Of a stretch of 64,000 nt of DNA, positions 8,095 to 16,779 are shown in pieces. The number at the start of each line of letters is the position of its first letter. Positions within the stretch are counted from its first letter, which is position 1. The translations under genes were made by a program, and so were the position numbers. Under the pieces are notes generated by a model, which did no database searches, was not told the DNA's origin, and saw only the letters and a list, made by a program, of their open reading frames with translations. The stretch spans positions 1,054,001 to 1,118,000 of the forward strand of contig NZ_JASSYX010000002.1 in assembly GCF_030244015.1 (NCBI RefSeq), in the 5' to 3' direction. This DNA is from Pedobacter ginsengisoli (lineage in GTDB: Bacteria; Bacteroidota; Bacteroidia; Sphingobacteriales; Sphingobacteriaceae).

Positions 8095-9342
8095 ATGGAC
8101 AAATCGATTGAAGAAGAAGTATCTGTCAGGAAAAAAAAGAAAAGGACCCTGATCATAGCCGTCATCGTATTGGTGATCATCGGCGCAGTACTTGCCATGC
8201 GTGCCTATATTAAACCTTCGGTCTCTAAAGCTGAGATTACATCGGCCATAGCTGAAACAGGCAGCATTGAGAATACCATCAATGCCAATGGCGAGGTGCT
8301 GCCGGAATTTGAGGAGATCCTGACCAGCCCGATCAATGCTGCAGTTAGAAACGTGCTGATGGATGCAGGAACCAAAGTAAAAGCCGGACAGTCGATCCTT
8401 ACACTGGATAAATCTGCGGCGCAGACCGAATTTGATAAGCTGAGCTTTCAGATCGAATCCAAAGAGAACGAGATCAGGAAGTTGAAGCTGGACCTGGAAA
8501 AGAGCTTTTACGACATTAAATCCAACAACAGCATCAAGCAGCTGCGCATCAGTAACTTTAAAGACGCAGTTTCAAGTGCGCAAAGGCTTTTTAAAGCGGG
8601 GGGTGGTACCAAAGAAGATATAGAACAAGCCGAACTGAACCTGAAGGTGGCCGAACTGGAAAAACAGCAGCTCGAAAATGAGATCAGGAGCAAGCAGCAG
8701 ACCATGAAGATCGAGATCAGGGAAGCAGAGATTGCGCTGGCCATTCAAAGAAACGACCAGCTGGCATTCAAAAGGAAGCTTGACCTGGCCAATGTTATCG
8801 CTACGCGGGATGGCGTGGTGACCTGGGTCAATAAGAATATAGGGGCGAGCATCAAAGAGGGCGAATCGCTGGCACGGATTGCCAACCTGAGCAGTTATAA
8901 AGTAGCCGGAAGCATTTCGGATACCCAGCTGGATCAGCTGCGGAATGGTATGCCGGCTATCGTCCGGATCAACGAACAGCAATTGCGTGGTACGGTGGTG
9001 AGCATTTCTCCGGCGGTCAGCAATTCGATAGTTTCATTTGAAGTACAGCTTGATGAAAAGAACAGCAAACTGCTAAGGCCCAATCTTAAAGCTGATGTAT
9101 TTTTAATTACAGATACGCGCAGTAAAGTGTTGCGCGTGCCCAACGGACCTGCTTTTAAAGGCTCAAACCTGCAACAGATTTTTGTGCTCAAAGCTGGTAA
9201 GGCCGTCAGACGGGAGGTGAAAACAGGGCTCAGCAATTTTGATTACATCGAGATTGTCAGCGGGATAAAGGCAGGTGAGCAGGTGATCACTTCTGATCTG
9301 AGTAAATACGAGTATGCAAAAGAAATTGTGATAGAAGATTAG
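8095..9342 (+). CDS. Efflux pump periplasmic adaptor (HlyD/MacA-like membrane fusion protein)
   Basis: 415 residues from ATG 8095. I prefer this start over an in-frame TTG at 8053 because that codon is part of the sigma-54 promoter. After a basic cytoplasmic tail (RKKKKR) comes one membrane segment at about 18-36. A lipoyl-like half motif (ANGEVLPEFEEILTSP, about 65-80) leads into a long coiled coil at about 110-215. The second lipoyl half (LANVIATRDGVVTW, IKEGESLARIANL) and a beta-barrel/membrane-proximal region follow. It would bridge the inner membrane ABC permeases and the TolC-like channel encoded next. First gene of a seven-gene run; its stop is 3 bases before the next ATG. Confidence 0.88.
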   Translation: MDKSIEEEVSVRKKKKRTLIIAVIVLVIIGAVLAMRAYIKPSVSKAEITSAIAETGSIENTINANGEVLPEFEEILTSPINAAVRNVLMDAGTKVKAGQSILTLDKSAAQTEFDKLSFQIESKENEIRKLKLDLEKSFYDIKSNNSIKQLRISNFKDAVSSAQRLFKAGGGTKEDIEQAELNLKVAELEKQQLENEIRSKQQTMKIEIREAEIALAIQRNDQLAFKRKLDLANVIATRDGVVTWVNKNIGASIKEGESLARIANLSSYKVAGSISDTQLDQLRNGMPAIVRINEQQLRGTVVSISPAVSNSIVSFEVQLDEKNSKLLRPNLKADVFLITDTRSKVLRVPNGPAFKGSNLQQIFVLKAGKAVRREVKTGLSNFDYIEIVSGIKAGEQVITSDLSKYEYAKEIVIED

Positions 9343-9345
9343 GCC

Positions 9346-10812
9346 ATGAAGATCAGATTTGTCATATTACTTTTCATCATCGGCACAGGTCTTCAGCTGA
9401 CAGCCCGTGCAGGAAATGCCGACACACTCAGACTCACACTCCGCGAAGTCGTAGAACGGGCAAAGGCCAACTCTATTGCCGCCAAACAGGCGATTACCGT
9501 CAGAGAAACCAAATATTGGGAATGGCGTACGTTTAGGTCAAATTATCAGCCTCAGCTGGCCTTGAGTGGCATTTTGCCGGGCTATAACAAGACTTATGCC
9601 CAGGTGCTCCAGCCCAATGGATCTATCTTATTCCAGCCAATCCGCAACGATAATTCGTCGCTAACGCTGGATTTTAAACAGAGTATAGCTGCTACGGGCG
9701 GAACTGTTTACGGAACAACGGAGTTACAGCGTTTCAGTGATTTTGACCGCAATACGGTACTTTATAATGGCACACCTTACGGCATTGGCTATACCCAGCC
9801 TCTGCTGCAGTTCAACAGCCTGAAATGGGACAAGAAAATAGAGCCGCTGAAGTTCAATGAAAGTAAGCAGGCCTACATAGAATCCCAGGAAAACATCTCG
9901 ATCATGGTAACGGGCTATTTCTTTGATCTCCTGTTGGCCCAGGTCAACCTGCACCTGGCAGAAAGCAATTTTGCCAATACGGATAAGATCCTGAATATTG
10001 CCAATACCAAGTTTGAACTGGGTAAGGTTTCTAAGAACGAGATTCTGCAGCTGCAGTTGGAGCGCCTGAATGCCCAGAAGGCGGTGGGTACGGCCAGGCG
10101 TGACGTGGAAATAGCGGGACTGACGCTGCGCAGCTATGCGGGTATAGAGGGCGAGGACCGGATTGTACTCACCACACCTGCCGCTGTCGGCCAGTTTAGC
10201 GTGTCTGCGGATAAGGTTTTGGCGGAGGCTTTTGAGAACCGCTCTGATGCGATTGCTTTTGTGCGCCGCATTGCGGAAGCTAAAAGGGATGTAGCTAAGG
10301 CTAAGGGCGAGAATGGTCTGGTGGCTACGTTGAGGGCCAATCTGGGTTTTTCGAATGCGGGAAACCGGATCTTTGATGTCTATAAATCGCCAAAAAGCCA
10401 GCAGTCTGTTGAGATCCAGTTGTCTATTCCGGTGCTGGACTGGGGCAGGTCCAAATCAAGGGCCAAGACGGCACAGGCCAATGAGCAGTTTACGGTTTAT
10501 GAGGTCGAGCAGGACAAGCAGACTTTTAAGCAGCAGATCGTGACCCAGGTGACGCTCTTCAACATGATGCAGGAACAGATGGAACTTACTGCCCAGGCAG
10601 ACAGGATTGCCGCTGAAAAATACCAGATTGCCAGTGAGCGCTATGTGCTTGGCAATTTGAGCATTACTGATCTGAGCATCGCCTTCCAGGAAAATGACCG
10701 GGCAAAAAGGGATTTTATAGCGGCGCTCAGGGATTTCTGGGGGGCATACTATCAGCTCAGGTACTTGTCGCTGTATGATTTTGAACGAAATGAAAAGATA
10801 ACTTATAAATAA
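9346..10812 (+). CDS. TolC-family outer membrane efflux channel
   Basis: 488 residues with a signal peptide of about 22 residues. The protein begins LTLREVVERAKANSIAAKQA, the usual first helix of the outer membrane efflux family, and contains two long helical repeat regions including FELGKVSKNEILQLQLERLN and its counterpart YVLGNLSITDLSIAFQENDRAKRDF. A SIPVLDWGRSKSRAKTAQAN segment marks the second beta/helix transition. It should form the trimeric outer membrane duct for the adaptor encoded 3 bases upstream. Part of the sigma-54-controlled operon. Confidence 0.9.
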   Translation: MKIRFVILLFIIGTGLQLTARAGNADTLRLTLREVVERAKANSIAAKQAITVRETKYWEWRTFRSNYQPQLALSGILPGYNKTYAQVLQPNGSILFQPIRNDNSSLTLDFKQSIAATGGTVYGTTELQRFSDFDRNTVLYNGTPYGIGYTQPLLQFNSLKWDKKIEPLKFNESKQAYIESQENISIMVTGYFFDLLLAQVNLHLAESNFANTDKILNIANTKFELGKVSKNEILQLQLERLNAQKAVGTARRDVEIAGLTLRSYAGIEGEDRIVLTTPAAVGQFSVSADKVLAEAFENRSDAIAFVRRIAEAKRDVAKAKGENGLVATLRANLGFSNAGNRIFDVYKSPKSQQSVEIQLSIPVLDWGRSKSRAKTAQANEQFTVYEVEQDKQTFKQQIVTQVTLFNMMQEQMELTAQADRIAAEKYQIASERYVLGNLSITDLSIAFQENDRAKRDFIAALRDFWGAYYQLRYLSLYDFERNEKITYK

Positions 10813-10831
10813 ACCATTAAATACATACCAA

Positions 10832-11497
10832 ATGATACGTTTACAAAATATTGAAAAGGTCTACCGGACCGATACGGTGGAGACACTGGCCATCAATGAC
10901 ATTAGCCTCGATATTGCAAAAGGGGAATTTCTATCCATTATGGGGCCATCGGGTTGCGGCAAGAGTACCCTGCTGAACATCATGGGCCTTCTGGATGAGC
11001 CTTCAAGGGGCAGCATTCGCATCGATGATCAGGATACGTCCAGATTCAACGACCAGCAACTCGCAAAATTCCGCAATCAGAAACTGGGTTTTATCTTTCA
11101 GAGTTATCACCTGATCAACGACTTACAGGTACTGGACAATGTGGAGCTGCCTTTACTCTACAGAACTTCCTCCGCCAAAGAGCGCAGGGAACTGGCAACT
11201 GAAGCACTGGTAAAGGTAGGCCTCAGCAACCGTTTGAAGCATTTCCCTACGCAGCTGAGCGGTGGTCAGCGTCAGCGGGTCGCCATTGCGCGCGCTATCG
11301 TAGGCCGTCCGCAGATCATTCTGGCTGATGAGCCGACAGGTAATCTGGATAGCGCTATGGGCAATGAGATTATGGAGATCCTGATCAACCTGAACAAGAA
11401 CGACGGCACGACCATCATCATGGTGACCCACGACGAAAATATGGCGCATAAAACACACCGTCTGGTCAGGTTGTTTGACGGCTCCCACGTTCAGTAA
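10832..11497 (+). CDS. ABC transporter ATP-binding protein (MacB/LolD-type)
   Basis: 221 residues, a complete nucleotide-binding subunit. Walker A GPSGCGKST is at residues 38-46. The Q-loop lies in GFIFQSYHLINDLQVLDNV, the signature is QLSGGQRQRVAIARA, Walker B is IILADEPTGNLDS and the H-loop is IIMVTHD. The FQSYHLI and DEPTGNLDS context places it in the MacB/LolD/FtsE group that powers FtsX-type permeases by mechanotransmission rather than classical transport. Two such permeases follow. Located at the cytoplasmic face of the inner membrane. Confidence 0.93.
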   Translation: MIRLQNIEKVYRTDTVETLAINDISLDIAKGEFLSIMGPSGCGKSTLLNIMGLLDEPSRGSIRIDDQDTSRFNDQQLAKFRNQKLGFIFQSYHLINDLQVLDNVELPLLYRTSSAKERRELATEALVKVGLSNRLKHFPTQLSGGQRQRVAIARAIVGRPQIILADEPTGNLDSAMGNEIMEILINLNKNDGTTIIMVTHDENMAHKTHRLVRLFDGSHVQ

Positions 11498-11545
11498 TTC
11501 ATTTGAGCATTTATTATTATGCTAACCATTTAACCATCTGTTATT

Positions 11546-12781
11546 ATGCTTAAAAATTATTTAAAAATAGCCATAGCCGTACTGCTCCGCAGGAAGTTTT
11601 TCACCTTCATTAGTCTGTTTGGGATTAGTTTTACACTGACCATCCTGATGACCTCGACTGCGCTGGTTGAAAATATACTGAGCCCGTCTTATCCGGACTT
11701 CAAAAGAGACCAGATGCTTTTTTTAACCCGGGTAACGAAAAAGAACTCTAAGGAAGGATGGATAAATAGCAGTTCGCTTTCGCTCAGTTTCATTAAGCGC
11801 TATGTTTCTACCCTGAAAAAACCAGACAAGATTGTGTTTTATTCCTTCGGCAATACCGCTAATGCCTATGTCAATAACAAAAAAATCGGGCTTGAGTTTA
11901 AGTTTACCAATGACGTCTACTGGGTAGCAACTCAGTATAATTTCCTGGAAGGGAAGCCTTACACCGCGCAGCAGATACAAAGTGCGGAGCGCGTAGCAGT
12001 GATTTCCGAGCGTACAAAAAAGGCTTATTTCGGAGATGCTGCACAGGTAACAGGTAAATACATCGAGCTGGACAATGTCAATTACCGCGTGATCGGGGTC
12101 GTGAAGGGAGTTCCAAGGACCAACAGGAATTTCTTTGGGGATGTCTATCTCCCTTATACGGTTTCTAAAACCAAGTTTGAAGACCAGGGGCTGATGGGCA
12201 ATTTCGGGGTTGCGCTGGTGGCGAAGTCTGAAGCAGACCTGCCTGCGATGCGGTCAGAATATGAAAAGATGCTCAGCAAGGTGCCCCGTGAAAAGGATTT
12301 TGATAAACTGTATGTACACGCAGACGGTGCCCTGGAAGGCCTTTCCCGCAATCTGTTTGGCAATGATGACTCAGCAGGCTTTGGAAGAATGACAGCTATT
12401 ATAGGTGCAATAGTGCTGTTGTTTATGCTCCTGCCAACCATCAACCTGGTCAATATCAACATTACGCGCATCATGGAAAGGTCTTCAGAAATTGGTGTCC
12501 GCAAGGCTTTTGGTGCCTCATCAAAGACGCTGGTCTACCAGTTTCTTGTTGAAAATATCATCCTGACTCTTCTGGGGGGGATTCTGGGGGTGGTTTTTTC
12601 ATTTCTCGCAATCTATGTATTCAACCGGTCGGGTTTCACGCCGGATTTTGAAGGTTCACTTAACTTCACCGTTTTGTCTATAGGGCTGGGGCTCTGCCTG
12701 ATCTTTGGGCTGATGTCAGGTGTATATCCCGCCTGGCGTATGTCAAGGCTCAATGTGGTCGCTGCGCTGAAGGCCCAATAG
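11546..12781 (+). CDS. FtsX/MacB-type ABC transporter permease (first of two)
   Basis: 411 residues. One membrane helix at the N-terminus (about 17-38, FTFISLFGISFTLTILMTSTALV) is followed by a periplasmic domain of about 240 residues and three C-terminal membrane helices. The FtsX core is visible as RIMERSSEIGVRKAFGASSKTLVYQFLVENI and SGVYPAWRMSRLNVVAALK. This MacB topology separates ATPase and permease on different genes here. With the paralogous gene 30 bases downstream it probably forms a heterodimeric permease. Substrate unknown; MacB-type pumps move antibiotics, peptides or lipids. Confidence 0.88.
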   Translation: MLKNYLKIAIAVLLRRKFFTFISLFGISFTLTILMTSTALVENILSPSYPDFKRDQMLFLTRVTKKNSKEGWINSSSLSLSFIKRYVSTLKKPDKIVFYSFGNTANAYVNNKKIGLEFKFTNDVYWVATQYNFLEGKPYTAQQIQSAERVAVISERTKKAYFGDAAQVTGKYIELDNVNYRVIGVVKGVPRTNRNFFGDVYLPYTVSKTKFEDQGLMGNFGVALVAKSEADLPAMRSEYEKMLSKVPREKDFDKLYVHADGALEGLSRNLFGNDDSAGFGRMTAIIGAIVLLFMLLPTINLVNINITRIMERSSEIGVRKAFGASSKTLVYQFLVENIILTLLGGILGVVFSFLAIYVFNRSGFTPDFEGSLNFTVLSIGLGLCLIFGLMSGVYPAWRMSRLNVVAALKAQ

Positions 12782-12811
12782 GCAGATTTATTTACATAAT
12801 AAGACATTATC

Positions 12812-13984
12812 ATGTTCAGACATTTATTTAAATTGATATGGAACAAAAGGAAGCACAACGTCCTGTTCCTCTCCGAGATCCTGGTCTCTTTTCTGGTGAT
12901 TTTCGCCATATCGTCCATGCTGGTTTACTACTACCTCAATTATAGGAAGCCTGCCGGCTTTCAGTATGAAAAGGTATGGGCAATAGGATATTCTAATCCC
13001 TTAAAAACAAAAGACAAAGATACCCTGTCGGCATTTTACGACCAGGTAAAATCTACCCTGAATGCGGTGCCCGAAATTAAAGAAGTTAGCTTTTCGAGCT
13101 ATAATTTTCCTTATGCAAACAGCAATTCTACTACCGGCTTCGAGTATAATGGTAAAAAATACAACCAGGTCAATTTTTATCAGGTGGATGAAAATTACGA
13201 CAAAGCATTGTCCGCTAAAGTTGTGGAGGGCCGATGGTTTAAAAAAGAGGACCGGGTCATGAAAAATAACTTTACTGTGATCAATACCACCCTTAAGGAA
13301 GCCATATTTGGCAGTCAGTCTGCTATCGGCAAACTTGTCGGCGATGATAAAGCGAAGATTATTGGTGTGATTGAGGACATAAAAACCGGGGGCGATTTCT
13401 ATCCTGCCGGATATGGGGGGTACAAAATGCTGGATTCAGCTTCATTTGAATGGATTGGGACCATTTTGATTCAGGTTACAGACAATGCAGACGCTGCCTT
13501 TGAAAGCCGCCTTTCCAAACTTCTGGCAAGAACTATTCCCAATTCTAACATCGCGATCAGCCATCTGACTGACCTGAGGGATTCCAAAAACTCTAACACC
13601 GTTATTCCAGTGGTCATTGCCAGCATTATCGCAGGTTTCCTCATCATCAATGTGGCTCTTGGTTTATTTGGTGTACTCTGGTACAACATCAACCAAAGAC
13701 GGGGAGAGATTGGTCTGCGCCGCGCGATCGGGGCAAGTGGCAATTCTGTAGCCGCACAGCTGGTCACAGAATCTTTATTACTGGCTTCTTTATCGCTTAT
13801 CGTTGGATCTTTCTTCGCCATTCAGTTCCCATTGCTAAACGTATTTGATGTGCCTTCAGCCGTGTATTTTATCGCCCTGCTCTTGTCGGTCCTGTTCATT
13901 TACATTCTGGTTATCCTGTGTTCCCTGTATCCGGGCAGACAGGCAGCGGCCATACATCCTGCTATTGCATTGCATGAAGAATAA
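12812..13984 (+). CDS. FtsX/MacB-type ABC transporter permease (second of two)
   Basis: 390 residues with the same design as its upstream neighbour: one N-terminal membrane helix (about 21-44), a periplasmic domain of about 230 residues, then three membrane helices. The FtsX signature reads INQRRGEIGLRRAIGASGNSVAAQLVTESL, ending in SLYPGRQAAAIHPAIALHEE. The periplasmic part is only loosely similar to the first permease, so the pair is likely a functional heterodimer rather than a recent duplication. The next gene, the response regulator, begins 20 bases after the stop. Confidence 0.88.
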   Translation: MFRHLFKLIWNKRKHNVLFLSEILVSFLVIFAISSMLVYYYLNYRKPAGFQYEKVWAIGYSNPLKTKDKDTLSAFYDQVKSTLNAVPEIKEVSFSSYNFPYANSNSTTGFEYNGKKYNQVNFYQVDENYDKALSAKVVEGRWFKKEDRVMKNNFTVINTTLKEAIFGSQSAIGKLVGDDKAKIIGVIEDIKTGGDFYPAGYGGYKMLDSASFEWIGTILIQVTDNADAAFESRLSKLLARTIPNSNIAISHLTDLRDSKNSNTVIPVVIASIIAGFLIINVALGLFGVLWYNINQRRGEIGLRRAIGASGNSVAAQLVTESLLLASLSLIVGSFFAIQFPLLNVFDVPSAVYFIALLLSVLFIYILVILCSLYPGRQAAAIHPAIALHEE

Positions 13985-14001
13985 TAACTATATTAACTTT
14001 G
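13969..14001 (+). promoter_or_regulatory. Possible internal promoter for the response regulator gene
   Basis: TAACTTTG at 13994-14001 fits the TAnnTTTG box, and ATTG at 13969-13972 lies 21 bases upstream. The box ends 3 bases before the ATG at 14005, so it would give a leaderless message and let the regulator be made without the sigma-54 promoter. Sequence pattern only. Confidence 0.35.
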
Positions 14002-14004
14002 TAT

Positions 14005-15378
14005 ATGATCCTGATTGTAGATGACGATATCGCCGTAAGAACTTCACTGGCATTGCTGCTGGAAAGTGCAGGCAATAAGGTGCTTACTGCTGAAAATGCG
14101 GAAGATGCGCTGAGTGTCGTCAGCCAGCAGGTTCCAAAGCTCATCATTCTTGACCTCAACTTTTCTATCGACACTTCGGGCAGGGAGGGTATGGAACTGC
14201 TGAAAAACATCAGGGCTATAGACTCAGGTGTTCCTGTTGTGCTCATCACAGGATGGGCCAGTATTGACCTCGCTGTACAGGGTATGAAGCTGGGTGCCAA
14301 TGATTTTATCAACAAGCCATGGAACAATGAGCATGTGCTGCAATCGGTAAATACCCTGCTGGATCTGCATACTGCCAAAACGAAACACAGTACGCGCAGG
14401 CAGCTGGACCAGCAATACAATTTTAAACAGATCATTGCTGAGGACCCGGTGATGCTTTCCATTCTCGAAACCATTGGACAGGTGGCGGGTACCGATGCCT
14501 CTGTACTGATCCTTGGAGAGAGCGGAACCGGAAAAGAACTGATCGCCGAGGCGATCCATGAAAACAGCCAGCGCAGGAACAAGCCCTTCGTGAAGGTCAA
14601 TCTGGGCGGTATATCCAGTACTCTGTTTGAAAGTGAAATGTTTGGTCATGTACGCGGAGCATTTACCGATGCAAGGTTTGACCGTACCGGACGTTTTGAA
14701 ATGGCGCACAGAGGCACGATATTCCTGGATGAAATAGGGGAGCTGGAAGCCGGAAGCCAGGTGAAATTACTGAGGGTGCTGCAGGACCGCACCTACGAGG
14801 TACTGGGCAGCAGCAGAAGTAAAATGGTGGACGCAAGGGTGGTGTGTGCAACAAATAAGAACTTGCTTGAAATGGTCGGTTCGGGCACTTTCAGAGAAGA
14901 TCTGTTGTATCGCATCAACCTGATCACCATTCATTTGCCTTCTTTACGTGAACGAAAAAGTGATATACCCCTCCTGGTCAATTTTTTCATTGACAATCTA
15001 AAGGAGATCTATAACCGGCCTTATTTATCGGTGTCTTCAGCCGCTATGAAGTGGCTGCAGCAATTGGAGCTGCCCGGCAACATCAGGCAGCTAAAGAACC
15101 TCGTGGAGCGCTCCATCCTGGTCAGCAGAAATAACGAACTGGGCATAGATGACTTCAAAACACAACTCGAGGTCTCTCCGGTCAAAAAGCAAAATGTCCA
15201 GCTGCCAGGGGTGGGGAGTATCACGCTGGAAGAAATGGAGATTGAAATGGTCAGACGTGCCATGAATTTTCACCACAACAAGATCACCAAAGCTGCTGCT
15301 TCATTGGGAATAACCCGCAATGCGCTTTACCGGAGGCTGGAAAAGTACCAGATTCCATATCATGATGATGAGGATTAA
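14005..15378 (+). CDS. NtrC-family sigma-54-dependent response regulator
   Basis: 457 residues from ATG 14005; an in-frame TTG at 13999 would add two residues and overlap a promoter-like box, so it is not used. The receiver domain (about 1-120) has the acidic cluster VDDD at 5-8 and phosphoacceptor Asp50 in ILDLNF. The AAA+ domain has Walker A GESGTGKE, the sigma-54 contact loop GAFTDA (a known variant of GAFTGA) and Walker B GTIFLDEIGE. A Fis-type helix-turn-helix ends the protein (KITKAAASLGITRNALYRRLEKY). It follows the efflux permeases and precedes its kinase by 3 bases. It probably activates the sigma-54 promoter in front of the operon. Confidence 0.92.
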   Translation: MILIVDDDIAVRTSLALLLESAGNKVLTAENAEDALSVVSQQVPKLIILDLNFSIDTSGREGMELLKNIRAIDSGVPVVLITGWASIDLAVQGMKLGANDFINKPWNNEHVLQSVNTLLDLHTAKTKHSTRRQLDQQYNFKQIIAEDPVMLSILETIGQVAGTDASVLILGESGTGKELIAEAIHENSQRRNKPFVKVNLGGISSTLFESEMFGHVRGAFTDARFDRTGRFEMAHRGTIFLDEIGELEAGSQVKLLRVLQDRTYEVLGSSRSKMVDARVVCATNKNLLEMVGSGTFREDLLYRINLITIHLPSLRERKSDIPLLVNFFIDNLKEIYNRPYLSVSSAAMKWLQQLELPGNIRQLKNLVERSILVSRNNELGIDDFKTQLEVSPVKKQNVQLPGVGSITLEEMEIEMVRRAMNFHHNKITKAAASLGITRNALYRRLEKYQIPYHDDED

Positions 15379-15381
15379 CCT

Positions 15382-16668
15382 ATGAAATGGAGAATAAACC
15401 GGGTAAAGCTTAAGACTAGATTTATTCTTTTTATCATTGTCATTCACCTGATCTTTTTAGTGCTCTGCTATCTGATTTTTGAAAAGAACAAGTTGTTTTT
15501 TATAGCTTCTGAAGCTTTCGTGCTGATCTCCTTGTCCATTTCAATTGGCTTGTACCGGCAGCTTATTGAACCGATCACTTATATCAAAGATGGAATCAAT
15601 GCCATTAAAGACCGTGATTTTAATGTGAAGTTTTTGCTCACAGGCAAGACTGAGATCGATGAACTGATCGGCGTATACAACCAGATGATGGACGCACTGC
15701 GTGAGGAACGGACCCGGCAGGAAGCGCAGCATTTTTTTCTGGAGAAGCTGATCCATACCTCACCGACGGGTATCATCATACTGGATTACGACCATCAGAT
15801 CAGGCAGATCAATCCAAAAGCCGGGCAGATACTGGGAGCCAGTGCCGATGATTTTGTAAAGCAGCTCGAACCGCTCAAAACCGGTGAATCCAAAACCATC
15901 AGGATAGGGAGCATCAATACCTATAAGGTTCAGAAGTCCAATTTCATTGACCGTGGTTTCCCAAGGGTATTTGTCATGATCGAGGAAGTGACCGCAGAGA
16001 TCTTTGAAGCGGAAAAAGGTGCTTATGGCAAAGTGATCCGGATGATGGCCCATGAGGTTAACAATACCATTGGGCCTGTGAATTCCATTCTGAATATGGC
16101 GCTTGATACGGATGAATTGTGGAAGTCCGGGGATAAAGCTTCATTGAAGAATGCCCTGAATGTGGCGGTCGAAAGAAACCAGAACCTGAACCTGTTCATG
16201 AGAAACTTTGCTGACCTGGTCAAACTGTCTCCGGTCAGTAAACTTCGCGTTGACCTCATCCCATTAATTCACAACGTAGCAGACTTTATGCAAATAAAAG
16301 CCCGGCAGCATGATGTCATTTTTGAGTTCCGGCTTCCTTACCAGCCATTTTACATCTATGCTGACGCATTGCAAATGGAACAGGTGCTGATCAACATCGT
16401 AAAGAACGGAATAGAAGCAATTGAAACACATGGTCTGATCAGCTTCTCACTGGACCCCGCGCGTAAAACCCTGATCATAGCTGACAATGGAAAAGGCATT
16501 TCCGCAGAAATGAATGAGCAGCTTTTCAGTCCTTTTTTCAGTACTAAGAAAGACGGGCAGGGCATAGGCCTGACCCTGGTCAGAGAGATTTTGCTGAACC
16601 ACGGATTTGAGTTTTCTTTAAAGACTATGACTCCGGGCCAAACAGAATTCTCTATCCGTTTAACCTGA
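15382..16668 (+). CDS. Sensor histidine kinase (HAMP-PAS-HisKA-HATPase)
   Basis: 428 residues. Two close membrane helices (about 13-32 and 38-57) leave almost no periplasmic loop, so the signal is probably sensed in the membrane or cytoplasm. A HAMP-like linker (about 58-110) is followed by a PAS-like domain starting LIHTSPTGIIILDYDHQI. The dimerisation and phosphoacceptor helix is MAHEVNNTIGPVNSILNMAL, and the ATP-binding domain shows the N box NIVKNGIEAIE, G1 IADNGKGI and G2 GQGIGLTL. This is the NtrB/AtoS-like class that partners NtrC-type regulators. It is the last gene of the efflux operon. Confidence 0.9.
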   Translation: MKWRINRVKLKTRFILFIIVIHLIFLVLCYLIFEKNKLFFIASEAFVLISLSISIGLYRQLIEPITYIKDGINAIKDRDFNVKFLLTGKTEIDELIGVYNQMMDALREERTRQEAQHFFLEKLIHTSPTGIIILDYDHQIRQINPKAGQILGASADDFVKQLEPLKTGESKTIRIGSINTYKVQKSNFIDRGFPRVFVMIEEVTAEIFEAEKGAYGKVIRMMAHEVNNTIGPVNSILNMALDTDELWKSGDKASLKNALNVAVERNQNLNLFMRNFADLVKLSPVSKLRVDLIPLIHNVADFMQIKARQHDVIFEFRLPYQPFYIYADALQMEQVLINIVKNGIEAIETHGLISFSLDPARKTLIIADNGKGISAEMNEQLFSPFFSTKKDGQGIGLTLVREILLNHGFEFSLKTMTPGQTEFSIRLT

Positions 16669-16746
16669 TTTTTCATTTTCGTGTCATAACATTTATCCCG
16701 GGCTATCATCCTGACTTTTTTACTACAATATTCAAATGTTGAGTAT

Positions 16747-16754
16747 TAACTTTG
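16747..16754 (+). promoter_or_regulatory. Promoter -7 box upstream of the DUF5686 gene
   Basis: TAACTTTG is a perfect TAnnTTTG box 25 bases before the ATG at 16780. I do not see a good -33 TTTG at the right distance, so support rests on the -7 element and position only. Confidence 0.4.
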
Positions 16755-16779
16755 CCCTACTTATTAATTTAAGTGACAC

